Source: CAIWTU01 sp035686205
GTDB taxonomy: Bacteria > Desulfobacterota > Desulfuromonadia > Geobacterales > Geobacteraceae
Length of the DNA stretch: 12,857 bases
Direction of reading: 5' to 3'
Assembly: GCA_035686205.1 (NCBI GenBank)
Contig: DASRZQ010000106.1
Span: 1-12,857 of the forward strand
Under the pieces are notes generated by a model. It did no database searches. It had not been told where the DNA came from and saw only the letters and a list, made by a program, of their open reading frames with translations. The translations under genes and the position numbers were made by a program. Positions within the stretch are counted from its first letter, which is position 1. Each line of letters begins with the position of its first letter. Positions 1-7,723 of the stretch are shown here, piece after piece.

Positions 1-844
1 TGCGATTCCCGTTCGGATAGGCAAATGATCCTACCCTGCACCCGAGGCGCCGCTCGATCTCCAGTCGGGATTCGGAGATTTCGGCCTCCGCCTGCGTGGG
101 CGGGAGCCGGTCCAGGATTTCATGGTTAACGGTATGGGCGCCAAAGCGGACCCATCCGCTGTCAAGCATTTCCCGCGCTTCGTCCCAGCTCAGCATCAGC
201 CTGGGAACCGGACCGGAGCCGGCCGTGCCCCGGAAATATCCCAGGACTTCATCCCTTTCAGCGTTTGAATATTTTTTTAAAATTTCTACACACCTGTCAA
301 GGAATACATCCCGCCCGCATTTACGATATCCGCCGATCTGTCCGAGGAAGCGAACCACCGGTTCGGGAGCGCCTCCGGCCGCCGCACCGTCCGCAACACC
401 CCGGTCCAGGTAATAACCCACCTCTTCGGGCCAGAAGGTCCTGTCCGTACCGACATAACCTGTCGCGAGATATATGGTGGCAGGCGCCCTGCAGCTCCCG
501 AGGACCGGAAACGCGTTGGTGTAGTTGTCCCGCCAGCCGTCATCGAGCGTAATCGCGCAGATCCCCCCGGTCTTTTCACCATTCAGAACCTTTTGCACAA
601 GATCATCGAAAAAGACTATCTCGAATCGTTTCTTCAGAAACCCGATCTGGTTGCGGAAGGCGTCCGTGGTGACGTACATGCCCGGCTGGACGGAACAAGG
701 CTGTCTTTCGGCGGGATCCAGCACCCGGTGGTACATCAGGACGAAAGCCCTGTCGGAAAAGCGGTAGCGTTCCAGCATGCCGTGGATCCCGGCCCCGGAA
801 AGCAGCTCCGACAGTATGCGTTTTACGGCGATTTTTCCGCCCAT
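1..844 (-). CDS. Polysaccharide deacetylase family protein (NodB-type, C-terminus off window)
   Basis: This is a carbohydrate esterase family 4 type enzyme, predicted to remove N- or O-acetyl groups from a polysaccharide or its precursor using a metal ion. The 281 visible residues include YHRV near residue 38, the motif-1 signature TLDDGW at 99-104 (D101 candidate catalytic base, D102 candidate metal ligand), the metal-binding HTVNH at 237-241 within FGAHTVNHE, and FAYPNG at 274-279, just before the window edge. Length and motif order fit PF01522-type proteins of exosortase-linked polysaccharide loci. The start is uncertain. ATG at 844 is the first ATG in frame, but the only Shine-Dalgarno-like stretch (GAGGA, 860-864) lies 15 nt from it and an ideal 9 nt from an in-frame TTG at 850. 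The gene follows the phosphatase stop by 4-10 nt, so translational coupling is likely. No signal peptide is evident. The C-terminus is missing only because the window ends. Confidence 0.9.
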   Translation of the reverse strand, partial: MGGKIAVKRILSELLSGAGIHGMLERYRFSDRAFVLMYHRVLDPAERQPCSVQPGMYVTTDAFRNQIGFLKKRFEIVFFDDLVQKVLNGEKTGGICAITLDDGWRDNYTNAFPVLGSCRAPATIYLATGYVGTDRTFWPEEVGYYLDRGVADGAAAGGAPEPVVRFLGQIGGYRKCGRDVFLDRCVEILKKYSNAERDEVLGYFRGTAGSGPVPRLMLSWDEAREMLDSGWVRFGAHTVNHEILDRLPPTQAEAEISESRLEIERRLGCRVGSFAYPNGNR

Positions 845-854
845 GGCCAAAGGC

Positions 855-1409
855 TCATATCCTCGCGTTGATATTGTCGATCGATCTCTTTATCCGCATG
901 AAACACTTTTCGAATGCGATCTCGCTTTGCCCGTAAGGATCGTCGATATTGCAGAGCAGATTCTCCGGAAACGGGGCGAATTCCCGCAGAAGCCTGATAT
1001 TATCCTTTTTGTGGGGAAAGTATTCGACCAGCTTCCTGTACTGCCAGAATTCCATGGGCAGTATCAAATCCGCGTTCTCAAGATCGCAGGATTCCCATCC
1101 CTTGGACAAATGGTCGCCCAGGTCAAGCCCGAACTTCCCGGCCGCGCTTATGGCCTCCGGCGGCGACGGCGCTCTCCCGTCGACATGGAGACCGCAGGAA
1201 TCTATCGATAACTGTTTTCCTTTCGTTTCCGACTTCAGAACGCGTTCGGCAAAGGCGCTTCTGCATATGTTTCCCTTGCAGACGAGCACGATTTTCCTTG
1301 GGCTGGCCACGATTTTCAAACTCCGGGTGCAACCGTATAAAACGGACTCGTAGACGTTTTTGACGAAGATTTTACATTGCCTTTTTAATATTTTGGCTTT
1401 GTTTAACAT
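855..1409 (-). CDS. Low-molecular-weight protein tyrosine phosphatase (Wzb/Etp-like)
   Basis: This is a cytoplasmic phosphatase of the arsenate reductase-like LMW-PTP fold. In polysaccharide loci such enzymes dephosphorylate a Wzc-type tyrosine kinase that controls chain length and export. In the 184 aa, the P-loop VCKGNICRS lies at 43-51, with nucleophile C44 and phosphate-binding R50, and the general-acid loop DPY at 157-159 (D157). Both catalytic elements are intact, so activity is expected. Most family members begin only a few residues before the P-loop. This one carries about 37 extra residues that are basic and unlike the rest of the fold. The true start may therefore lie downstream, for example at the TTG of L31, although no good ribosome binding site separates the options. 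It sits 50 nt after the ligase and just before the deacetylase. No tyrosine kinase is in the window, so the partner is inferred. Confidence 0.9.
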   Translation of the reverse strand: MLNKAKILKRQCKIFVKNVYESVLYGCTRSLKIVASPRKIVLVCKGNICRSAFAERVLKSETKGKQLSIDSCGLHVDGRAPSPPEAISAAGKFGLDLGDHLSKGWESCDLENADLILPMEFWQYRKLVEYFPHKKDNIRLLREFAPFPENLLCNIDDPYGQSEIAFEKCFMRIKRSIDNINARI

Positions 1410-1416
1410 TTCATTG

Positions 1417-1431
1417 TCCGAGTGAGTCGGA
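1417..1431. repeat. Small hairpin upstream of the phosphatase
   Basis: Five-base arms (TCCGA / TCGGA) flank a five-base loop in the 50 nt gap between the ligase stop and the phosphatase start. The stem is short and no T-run follows in the direction of transcription, so it is not a convincing terminator. It may be chance or a weak mRNA structure. Confidence 0.25.
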
Positions 1432-1459
1432 ATCAGTCACGCAAATATTCCGTGCATAC

Positions 1460-2785
1460 TTATGCAGCGCCTCTCAGTGCCGTTCTTCCGAGAGGAGTCG
1501 CCGCGTTATTTTCATTCTTGACCGGAACTTTCTGCTTTTCCCTTAATATTATGTTGTACAGTGCCGCCGACAAGGAAGCCTGAATAAACAGGAAAGGATA
1601 AAATGTAACGGTTATAAAAATACTGGCGACTAAAAAACCGACTATGCCAATATTCAGGGCATTCGGGATTTCTCTCCAGAAGCGTTCCGAATCTGAGCCG
1701 AGGATTTTCATGGATCGGAAGTTTACCAGAACGGTATTGATAACAATGGCATAATAAAAAATAAAACCGATGATTCCCAGCTCCGCCAGAACGGAAATCG
1801 GGGTGCTGTGGGCAACCTCCAGGTTTTTACCCTGTATCGATTCTCCGGGATGATGCTTTTGATAATACGGGACCCAGTTATCGTAACCGATGCCCAGTAA
1901 GGGATGGCTTTCAAAAAACTCGATGCCCCGGTTCCAATATGTCAACCTTGTCACCGAAGTATTGTCCGTCCCGATGGTATTAAACCGGTCGAGAAATGCC
2001 TGAGGCATCACCGCAATAAGGCCCACGGCGAAAATAGCCATCAACAGGATGTTCCTGATGCGCTTTTTGGCAGACATTGCCGTCGCCAAACATATCGCGG
2101 CCAGTCCGACCAGCGTGTTTCGCTCTCCGGTAGCGATGATTGTCATCAAGGCCGTGATCGGGAGAAAAATGAAAAACAGCTTCTTAACGGTGCCCCAACC
2201 GGAACGGCAACTCTTGATAAAGGCGATCGACAATGGCAGGATAATCAGCATTTGAAGCCCGAGGTCGGCGGCGTTTCCGAAAAATCCGGCCCCGCCCGCA
2301 ATCCCCCATCTCTCATATGCGAATCCCCTGTGAGCCCACGAGATTGCCCCATGCTGGGACATCTTGTAGGTTGCAAGCATGATCAGAAGGATAACGGTGA
2401 AGAATCTGAATTTTGTCGATACAATCCGGATAAACAGGTAATAAATGATGAGCCAATAAAGTACGACGTAATAATTGGAAAACGCAATGTCGGGAAACTC
2501 GGCGAACACGGAAGAAAAAAGCACCGCGACAATCAGGCCCCAGAAATATTTTGTAAGAGAAGAAGATGATGAAACGGAATCCTTTGACGTAAAACTGCCG
2601 ATCGCCGCCCCGATGATACACAACTTTGCCCACGGGAGAATATCGAGGGATGCATAGACCGTTTGCGGCCTGACATATTCAAAAAACAGGTAACCGCAAA
2701 AAAACCAGAAATAATAAGGCTCCTGTTTAAATTGCTTCCATATGGCTTTTACATCAACTGAAAAGTATTTCTCTGAAGAAATCAT
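1460..2785 (-). CDS. O-antigen ligase / Wzy-like polymerase family membrane protein
   Basis: This is a 441-residue polytopic inner-membrane protein of the WaaL/Wzy superfamily (PF04932 type), predicted to transfer or polymerise undecaprenyl-linked oligosaccharide at the periplasmic face. About ten hydrophobic segments are visible, beginning at WFFCGYLFFEY (28-37) and ending near 386-412. The family signatures are present: ATGERNTLVG (218-227, with R222 as a candidate catalytic-region arginine), RLTYWNRGIEFF then HPLLGIG (294-300) at the start of the large periplasmic loop, and EVAHSTPISVLAELGIIG (323-340), where H326 fits the conserved His of the loop. The tail after 415 is hydrophilic and looks cytoplasmic. 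The start is well supported by AAGGAG at 2791-2796, 5 nt from the ATG. Ligase and polymerase cannot be told apart by sequence. Exosortase-linked O-glycosylation ligases are a third related possibility. Confidence 0.85.
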   Translation of the reverse strand: MISSEKYFSVDVKAIWKQFKQEPYYFWFFCGYLFFEYVRPQTVYASLDILPWAKLCIIGAAIGSFTSKDSVSSSSSLTKYFWGLIVAVLFSSVFAEFPDIAFSNYYVVLYWLIIYYLFIRIVSTKFRFFTVILLIMLATYKMSQHGAISWAHRGFAYERWGIAGGAGFFGNAADLGLQMLIILPLSIAFIKSCRSGWGTVKKLFFIFLPITALMTIIATGERNTLVGLAAICLATAMSAKKRIRNILLMAIFAVGLIAVMPQAFLDRFNTIGTDNTSVTRLTYWNRGIEFFESHPLLGIGYDNWVPYYQKHHPGESIQGKNLEVAHSTPISVLAELGIIGFIFYYAIVINTVLVNFRSMKILGSDSERFWREIPNALNIGIVGFLVASIFITVTFYPFLFIQASLSAALYNIILREKQKVPVKNENNAATPLGRTALRGAA

Positions 2786-2790
2786 CTCAT

Positions 2791-2796
2791 CTCCTT
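2791..2796 (-). promoter_or_regulatory. Ribosome binding site of the ligase/polymerase gene
   Basis: AAGGAG on the minus strand lies 5 nt before the ATG at 2785. A second ATG at 2790 stops after ATG AGA TGA, so this site fixes the start at 2785. Confidence 0.6.
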
Positions 2797-2872
2797 ACTG
2801 GCGGCGGAATATATTACCGGTTCGGATACAGTTGAAAAAATGGAAAGAGCCGTGCCATCCGCCATCCGGTAT

Positions 2873-3985
2873 TCACTTCCGGCACATCGAGAGAACCTGC
2901 CCGTAAACATCCGCATAATTGCCCGCCATTTTTTCGATGGAAAAAGCCGCATGCGTATAATCCTTTGCGGCGCGGGCCTTTTCGAGATAAACATCGCGAC
3001 GGTTGATGCAATCATGCATACCCCGAAGGAGATCTTCCCATGACCCGGGCCGCACCAGGATCCCGTATCGGTCCTCGCCTATGATCTCGGGGATTCCGCC
3101 CACCGCGGCGGCAATCACCGGAATGCCCAGGGACATGGCCTCCAGGACGGCTACTGGATGTCCCTCGGAGAGACTTGGCTGAACATATACATCAAATGCG
3201 TTCATTATATTTTCGATGTCATTGCGAAAACCGGTGAAAATGACACGGTCCTCCGGAATGTTCAAATCGCTTGCCAACCGTCGCAGGCTGTTTTCCTCTC
3301 CGCCGCGGCCCACAAGCGCAAGAACGGCATCAGGGCAAGAGGTATGCAATTCGGCGAAAGCCCTTATCAGATACTTCTGCCCTTTCACCGGATATAAATT
3401 CCCCACGTTGCCTATAAGTATGGCGTCATCGGCAATGTTGCATTGAGCACGAAAGTTCGAACATTTCCGCTCCAGGAAATGGATGCCGTTGTAAATTGTT
3501 TTCAGCTTGCTCCTGAAGAAAATGACACGGGAGGCGCTTTCCCGAACGGCCTCGGAAACGCAGATAACAAATCGGCTGCAAAGAGAAATGACTCCATACT
3601 TGACTCTTGAGGCGCCGGTTTTCTTAAGGGACACATCTCCATGCTCCGTGCAGACATGGGGAACGGATTTCAGCCTGCAGGCGAGGGAGGAATAGAAGTT
3701 CGAGTCCAGCAGGTGGGAATGAACGATGTCCGGTTGGACCTGTTCTATAACGTCGGCGATGTTTTTGAGCAGTTGCCGACGCGTGCCGTTCTTATTGAAG
3801 GAAAGATACGGCACATCCAGTTCCTCCAGAGCTGACGCTATCCAGTTTTCCCCACCTCCGCCCTTCCTTTCGGGAATGGCGGCAATGACTTCAATTCCAT
3901 TCCTCCGAAGCCCCCAGGCAAGCCAGCGGAAGGTGTTTTCAGCACCGCCATGGCCCAGCGTATGTATGATTTTCAGAACTTTCAT
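2873..3985 (-). CDS. Glycosyltransferase family 4 protein
   Basis: This is a GT-B fold retaining glycosyltransferase, predicted to add a hexose-type sugar from a nucleotide sugar to a lipid-linked glycan on the cytoplasmic side. In the 370 aa, the N-terminal domain opens with the glycine-rich acceptor-side loop GHGGAEN (11-17). The C-terminal Glycos_transf_1 domain includes VGNLYPVKGQ (194-203), with the phosphate-contacting K201, and the EX7E signature E274-x7-E282 in SEGHPVAVLEAMSLG, followed by IPVIAAAVGGIPEII. Length is normal and no motif is missing. ATG at 3985 is the natural family start, although the ribosome binding site in front of it is weak. It follows the other GT4 gene by 46 nt and precedes the ligase by 87 nt, which fits one operon. 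Donor and linkage cannot be read from the sequence. Confidence 0.92.
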   Translation of the reverse strand: MKVLKIIHTLGHGGAENTFRWLAWGLRRNGIEVIAAIPERKGGGGENWIASALEELDVPYLSFNKNGTRRQLLKNIADVIEQVQPDIVHSHLLDSNFYSSLACRLKSVPHVCTEHGDVSLKKTGASRVKYGVISLCSRFVICVSEAVRESASRVIFFRSKLKTIYNGIHFLERKCSNFRAQCNIADDAILIGNVGNLYPVKGQKYLIRAFAELHTSCPDAVLALVGRGGEENSLRRLASDLNIPEDRVIFTGFRNDIENIMNAFDVYVQPSLSEGHPVAVLEAMSLGIPVIAAAVGGIPEIIGEDRYGILVRPGSWEDLLRGMHDCINRRDVYLEKARAAKDYTHAAFSIEKMAGNYADVYGQVLSMCRK

Positions 3986-4031
3986 GGCTCGCTAACCGAC
4001 CTGTAACCCTCATCCTGGACCATGCCGCGCA

Positions 4032-5216
4032 TCAAAAACGATTTGCGCCGGGTACAGTCTCCCGGAACAATTCTTCGACCAGACCGACTGTCCTTCGCAG
4101 ATCAAATGTCTCTGTTACTCTCCTGTAAGCCCTTTCTACTATTTTATCTCTGAAAACCGGATCTTTCAGATATTTTTCGACACCCTCAATTATCGCATCC
4201 GCATCACGCGGAGGAACCAGAATCCCGCAGCGCCCGTTTTCCAGGGTTTCTACCGGTCCGCCGAAGTTGGTCGCAACGACAGGGACTTTGTGATACATGG
4301 CTTCCAATATTACCATGCCAAAGGGTTCCGGCCTGATCGAAGCATGTACGAAAACATCCATTATTCCGAGCAGATTTTGCACATCATCCCTGAAGCCCAG
4401 GAATCTGAGCCTCTTTCCGACATCCGAGCCTTCAGCTATTCCCTTGATGAAATTGACATATTCGGCGGATTCGTCCCCAAAACCGCCTACAACAAGGCCA
4501 TACATATTCTCGAATTTTCTCCCGAGAGACATGAAGGCCCTGACAAAATATTCCTGCCCTTTCCACTCCCTGAGATTGCCTACGATCCCGATAACGATGC
4601 CGTCATCGGGAATGCCGATTTCCCGCTTTATTTCACCGACGCGTTCCCTTTGTTGACAAGTGACCGGTTTCAAAGCCAAACCGTCGTAAATGACACGGGT
4701 GCTTGCCCTGTATTTCTGGCTCTCCATATTGTTCTTTATTGCATGTGAGACAGCGACTGATGAAGATATTTTGTTTGATAATCTGATATGGGATCTGCTG
4801 TAATTTTCGTAACCACGTTCGTATGCTATTACAGGAAGTTTCAGCTTGCTGCTTACTTCAAGTATATTATTGGAATTAATAATAGAGTTGTTTATAACTA
4901 TCAAATTAATATCATGACTGTTTATTATTCTTAAAAATTCTTTCTTTTGTTTGTATACTAATCTGTACCAATTCAACATTTTCCTTATTACTATATTTCC
5001 ACTCAAACATGGTTTTCTTTTGATAATATAGACTTTGACACCTATATCCCGGAATTTTTTCACAAAAGGATTGTCCTGAAAAAACAGAATGCACCCTTCA
5101 AACCTTTCCCTGTTGAGATTGCTGACCAAATTATACAGGCACGTATGCGACCCTCCAACAGTACCGTCGAAAGTCATTTCTACGAATAAAATGTTTATCT
5201 TGTCTTCTGATACCAT
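4032..5216 (-). CDS. Glycosyltransferase family 4 protein (compositionally mosaic)
   Basis: This is a second GT-B glycosyltransferase of 394 aa, only distantly similar to its neighbour. The N-terminal domain starts with INILFVEMTFDGTVGGSH, whose GTVGG loop corresponds to the GGAE loop of other GT4 enzymes. The C-terminal domain has VGNLREWKGQ (212-221, K219), FLGFRDDV near 272-279, and the EX7E pair E297-x7-E305 in PEPFGMVILEAM. The catalytic features are complete, so it should be active. The N-terminal half, roughly 4740-5110, is strikingly AT-rich and full of Asn, Ile and Lys codons, while the C-terminal half matches the more balanced composition of the operon. This suggests recombination or acquisition of the acceptor-recognition domain. 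It starts 21 nt after the aminotransferase stop with a poor ribosome binding site, so translational coupling is possible. Sugar specificity is unknown. Confidence 0.9.
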   Translation of the reverse strand: MVSEDKINILFVEMTFDGTVGGSHTCLYNLVSNLNRERFEGCILFFQDNPFVKKFRDIGVKVYIIKRKPCLSGNIVIRKMLNWYRLVYKQKKEFLRIINSHDINLIVINNSIINSNNILEVSSKLKLPVIAYERGYENYSRSHIRLSNKISSSVAVSHAIKNNMESQKYRASTRVIYDGLALKPVTCQQRERVGEIKREIGIPDDGIVIGIVGNLREWKGQEYFVRAFMSLGRKFENMYGLVVGGFGDESAEYVNFIKGIAEGSDVGKRLRFLGFRDDVQNLLGIMDVFVHASIRPEPFGMVILEAMYHKVPVVATNFGGPVETLENGRCGILVPPRDADAIIEGVEKYLKDPVFRDKIVERAYRRVTETFDLRRTVGLVEELFRETVPGANRF

Positions 5217-5237
5217 ATGTACACAGGGATTTACCTG

Positions 5238-6425
5238 TCAAATTAGTAAACGCAACATTTTATGAATATCCCGCTCAACAACTAACGGATGAATGGGCAG
5301 AGTGATCATTCTGCACGCAATGTCTTTTGCCATCGGAAAGCCTTTTTCATCGGACTGGAACCCGAGACCAATTATTCCGTCTATGGAATCGGGATAGCCA
5401 TCGGATATCCCCAACCCCATCCTCTCGCTTTCCCGGAGAATGTTTCTTTTTTTGTCAGCGCTGGCCACAAGAACCGGAAATCTTATCAGATCAGGGATCA
5501 CGGCCTTCGAATCACCAGCGTACGAGATTCCGCAGTCGGCTATTTTTTTAGAGTTTCTCAGCCGGATACCCCTGAGTTCCGCAATTTTCGCCTGCCATCC
5601 CCCTGCCATCCCCGCCTGAAACGGTGATAGCCTCCTCATCGGGAATTCCGGATTGAAATTGGTTTCACCCAGTTTCAAAAACGGTAATGATTTTGGTAGC
5701 CAGTAAATAAATGGATGAATGAGAACCAACAGCGCAAGCGAATAGAAAATCAGCCTTAAAAAACCCGGTGCTCCGTACCCGGCAAGGGTATCCGTCCGTT
5801 TCCCGATCGCCCCGCCGATCCGCGCGTCGTCCGTGAGGATTATGCCGCCTTCCACCGTCGAGAATGCCTTGCCACGCCCCATGCTGAACAGTCCCGCATC
5901 CCCCAGGGTCCCCAGCTTCCTTCCGTTCCATTCACCTCCCATTGCCTGGGCGGCGTCTTCGACGACAAATACACCGTATTTCCGCGCCAGTTCCCTAACC
6001 CTCTCCACGTCGGCCGGCGCTCCGAACAGGTGGGTCGGAACCACGCACAGGACTCCGGGATCCTTCAAATGTCCCTCGAGACTTTCAAAATCGAAATCCA
6101 GCGATCCGGGCGCCATATCGCACAGCCTGACTTCCAGCCCCGCCTTTACTATGGCCGATGGCACGGAATAGCAGGTGTAGGCGGGGATCAGGACCTGGTT
6201 TCTTCCCGGAGACAGTTCGCGCAGCGCGTCAAGGATAAGTGCGAGGGCAGCCTTTCCTGAAGAAACGGCGAAGCAGTATCCGACGCCGTAATACTCGCTA
6301 AGTTCGTCCTCGAACCTTTTCACCGTTTTGCCGTTGCCGAAAAGGCCGGCAAGCCCGGACGCGAGGTCCCTGAGTTTGAGCGGCGCCGCCGCGGGGGGAA
6401 CAGTTCTTCCGAAATGCATCGACAT
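5238..6425 (-). CDS. DegT/DnrJ/EryC1/StrS-family PLP-dependent aminotransferase
   Basis: This is a fold type I PLP enzyme. The family usually transaminates a nucleotide-linked keto sugar to an amino sugar for polysaccharide assembly. With the start at 6425 the protein is 395 aa, normal for the family. Visible motifs are SSGKAALALIL (55-65, cofactor phosphate cup), PAYTCYSVPSAI (81-92), VVEDAAQAMGG (154-164, with D157 for the pyridine nitrogen and Q160), and FSMGRGKAFSTVEGG (180-194), where K186 is the predicted Schiff-base lysine. The frame stays open upstream to 6623, but that part overlaps the FemAB-like gene and looks like its shadow. ATG 6425 or 6419 gives the family N-terminus and lies 23-29 nt after the FemAB stop. 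Unusually, residues 221-243 form a strongly hydrophobic stretch (FLRLIFYSLALLVLIHPFIYW) that could contact the membrane. A sugar substrate is inferred and not shown. Confidence 0.9.
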   Translation of the reverse strand: MSMHFGRTVPPAAAPLKLRDLASGLAGLFGNGKTVKRFEDELSEYYGVGYCFAVSSGKAALALILDALRELSPGRNQVLIPAYTCYSVPSAIVKAGLEVRLCDMAPGSLDFDFESLEGHLKDPGVLCVVPTHLFGAPADVERVRELARKYGVFVVEDAAQAMGGEWNGRKLGTLGDAGLFSMGRGKAFSTVEGGIILTDDARIGGAIGKRTDTLAGYGAPGFLRLIFYSLALLVLIHPFIYWLPKSLPFLKLGETNFNPEFPMRRLSPFQAGMAGGWQAKIAELRGIRLRNSKKIADCGISYAGDSKAVIPDLIRFPVLVASADKKRNILRESERMGLGISDGYPDSIDGIIGLGFQSDEKGFPMAKDIACRMITLPIHPLVVERDIHKMLRLLI

Positions 6426-6448
6426 GGTCTTGGTCGGGGCCGGAAAAA

Positions 6449-7483
6449 TCACGGTATGTTTTTGACGATGCGCGGCCCAAGCGCATTCGTTAAAGCCAGC
6501 GGCAGCCGCTGCCAGACCCTTACGGCAAGCCTGTATTTCGGGTTGCCCGGGTTCAGTTCCGGAATGCTCCCGCCGTTTCCGAGCATATACTGCCAGTAAA
6601 GCTGGACCGGTTCGGCGCCCCACTGCTTTTTGAAGTGGTATGTTCCCTCACCGGGAGTGGAACGGCCGAAGTCGAATTTGGCGGAGCCGTTGCCGATCGC
6701 GTAGCAGATGGCCCGCCAGTAGAGAAGATTGTTCGGACACATCTCCCGGTAGTCCCTGATCGACGATGCCCAGGGGACTTCCAGTGTATCCCCGTACCAT
6801 GCAAGAATGCCGGAAGCGACCGTTTTTTCGCCGAGCATCACGGAAATAATGCAGGTGGACTCGGGAAACATCTCAAGGATATTGCGAAAAAAATTCCTTC
6901 CGTAAACGGGGGTGCCCAGGTCCCTCATGTTCCTGCAAAATACCTCGTAAAAGCCGTCCAGCAGCTCCAGGCGGCCCTCTACGGCGTTCAATCCGCTTCT
7001 TTCCGCCTTGCGCACCTGGTTCCGCACCTTGGCGTCAAGCGCTTTCCATTGCGCTTCTTCGCTTTTCCCCAGGGGGAGAATCATGGTTACCTTGTGCTGT
7101 CTGGTCATGAGATCGTTGCTGCAATCATGAACGTGGCGCAGCTCCATGTGGCCGGCCGATACTTTGCGCAGCAGGCTCTGGGCCTTCGCCAGCAGGGCCC
7201 TTTCAGCGTTAGCGTCCATGCACAGCAGCCCCCCGTAATTGAAATAAGGCAGCGACACCAGGAAACTGCCGAACATTACGCTTTTCATGTGCGCCAGCGG
7301 CAGCACGCCGCATATCTCGCCATTTCCGTCCCTTGCGACCAGATAATAGGCCCTGTGGCCGAAGCTTTTCTCGATGACGTCCCGCCAGCGATACCGGTGA
7401 TAATTGGCGCCATGCGGAATTGAAGCGACAAAAGCGTCCCAGTCCGATCCGTCATTATTGTACAGTTCAACATTCATTCCCAT
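6449..7483 (-). CDS. FemAB-like protein, exosortase (XrtA)/PEP-CTERM-associated type
   Basis: This is a GNAT-fold FemAB relative. The general family transfers aminoacyl groups from tRNA, but the exosortase-linked branch (TIGR03019 type) has no established substrate and tracks with EPS/PEP-CTERM gene clusters. Visible family landmarks are the N-terminal WDAFV...HRYRW segment, the GVLPLAHMKS...FGSFLVSLPYFNYGG stretch, KVRNQVRKAERSGL in the middle, and a C-terminal region including CPNNLLYWRAICYAIGNG and FDFGRSTPGEGTYHFKKQWG. These leave little doubt about the subfamily. The start is placed at ATG 7483 (344 aa). ATG 7543 would add 20 residues that family members lack, and ATG 7477 is also possible; none has a strong ribosome binding site. 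It is directly followed by the aminotransferase. Its presence is the best sign that the locus belongs to an exosortase system, although no exosortase lies in the window. Confidence 0.88.
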   Translation of the reverse strand: MGMNVELYNNDGSDWDAFVASIPHGANYHRYRWRDVIEKSFGHRAYYLVARDGNGEICGVLPLAHMKSVMFGSFLVSLPYFNYGGLLCMDANAERALLAKAQSLLRKVSAGHMELRHVHDCSNDLMTRQHKVTMILPLGKSEEAQWKALDAKVRNQVRKAERSGLNAVEGRLELLDGFYEVFCRNMRDLGTPVYGRNFFRNILEMFPESTCIISVMLGEKTVASGILAWYGDTLEVPWASSIRDYREMCPNNLLYWRAICYAIGNGSAKFDFGRSTPGEGTYHFKKQWGAEPVQLYWQYMLGNGGSIPELNPGNPKYRLAVRVWQRLPLALTNALGPRIVKNIP

Positions 7484-7626
7484 GGCGCCAACCTGATAGT
7501 GAAAAATAGAATTGTTTCTAATATTGCTCCGGCAGCTGAACATGTTAAAGTGGGTGCGGATTTAGTCTCGATTATCGCACCTGAAGCCGGACCTGCGCCG
7601 ATTTATTTATACGCCTGAATTAAATT

Positions 7627-7701
7627 GTCATTTCGAACACAGAGAGAAATCCTGAAGGTATTGCCGAATCAATGAAGATCTCTCCCTTTGGTCGAGATGA
7701 C
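7627..7701. repeat. 75 bp inverted-repeat element, probable dispersed MITE-like repeat
   Basis: The outer arms begin GTCATTTCGA (left) and GTCATCTCGA (right arm read on the other strand). They continue into purine-rich GAGA(A/G)ATC sequence, matching at 21 of 27 positions by eye. The whole lies in the gap between the FemAB-like gene and the upstream GT2. Elements beginning GTCATTTCGA and running into GAGAAATC recur in many bacterial genomes as non-coding dispersed repeats; this is from memory and was not searched. The rest of the 7484-7723 gap shows no gene and no clear promoter. Confidence 0.65.
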
Positions 7702-7723
7702 ACCAGATTTTTGAAATAATGTT

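Noticed and set aside
1904..2569. Plus-strand open frame of 221 codons
   Set aside because: It is antisense to the ligase/polymerase gene. Its charged, Pro-rich translation is the reverse of hydrophobic codons, and no start signal was seen.
6426..6623. 66-residue N-terminal extension of the DegT aminotransferase from a GTG at 6623
   Set aside because: It lies inside the FemAB-like gene in another frame, has an Arg/Ala-rich shadow composition, and precedes the normal family N-terminus at 6425.
6635..7423. Long plus-strand open frame of 262 codons
   Set aside because: It is antisense to the FemAB-like gene, and its sequence is explained by the codon bias of the real gene; no motif is recognisable.
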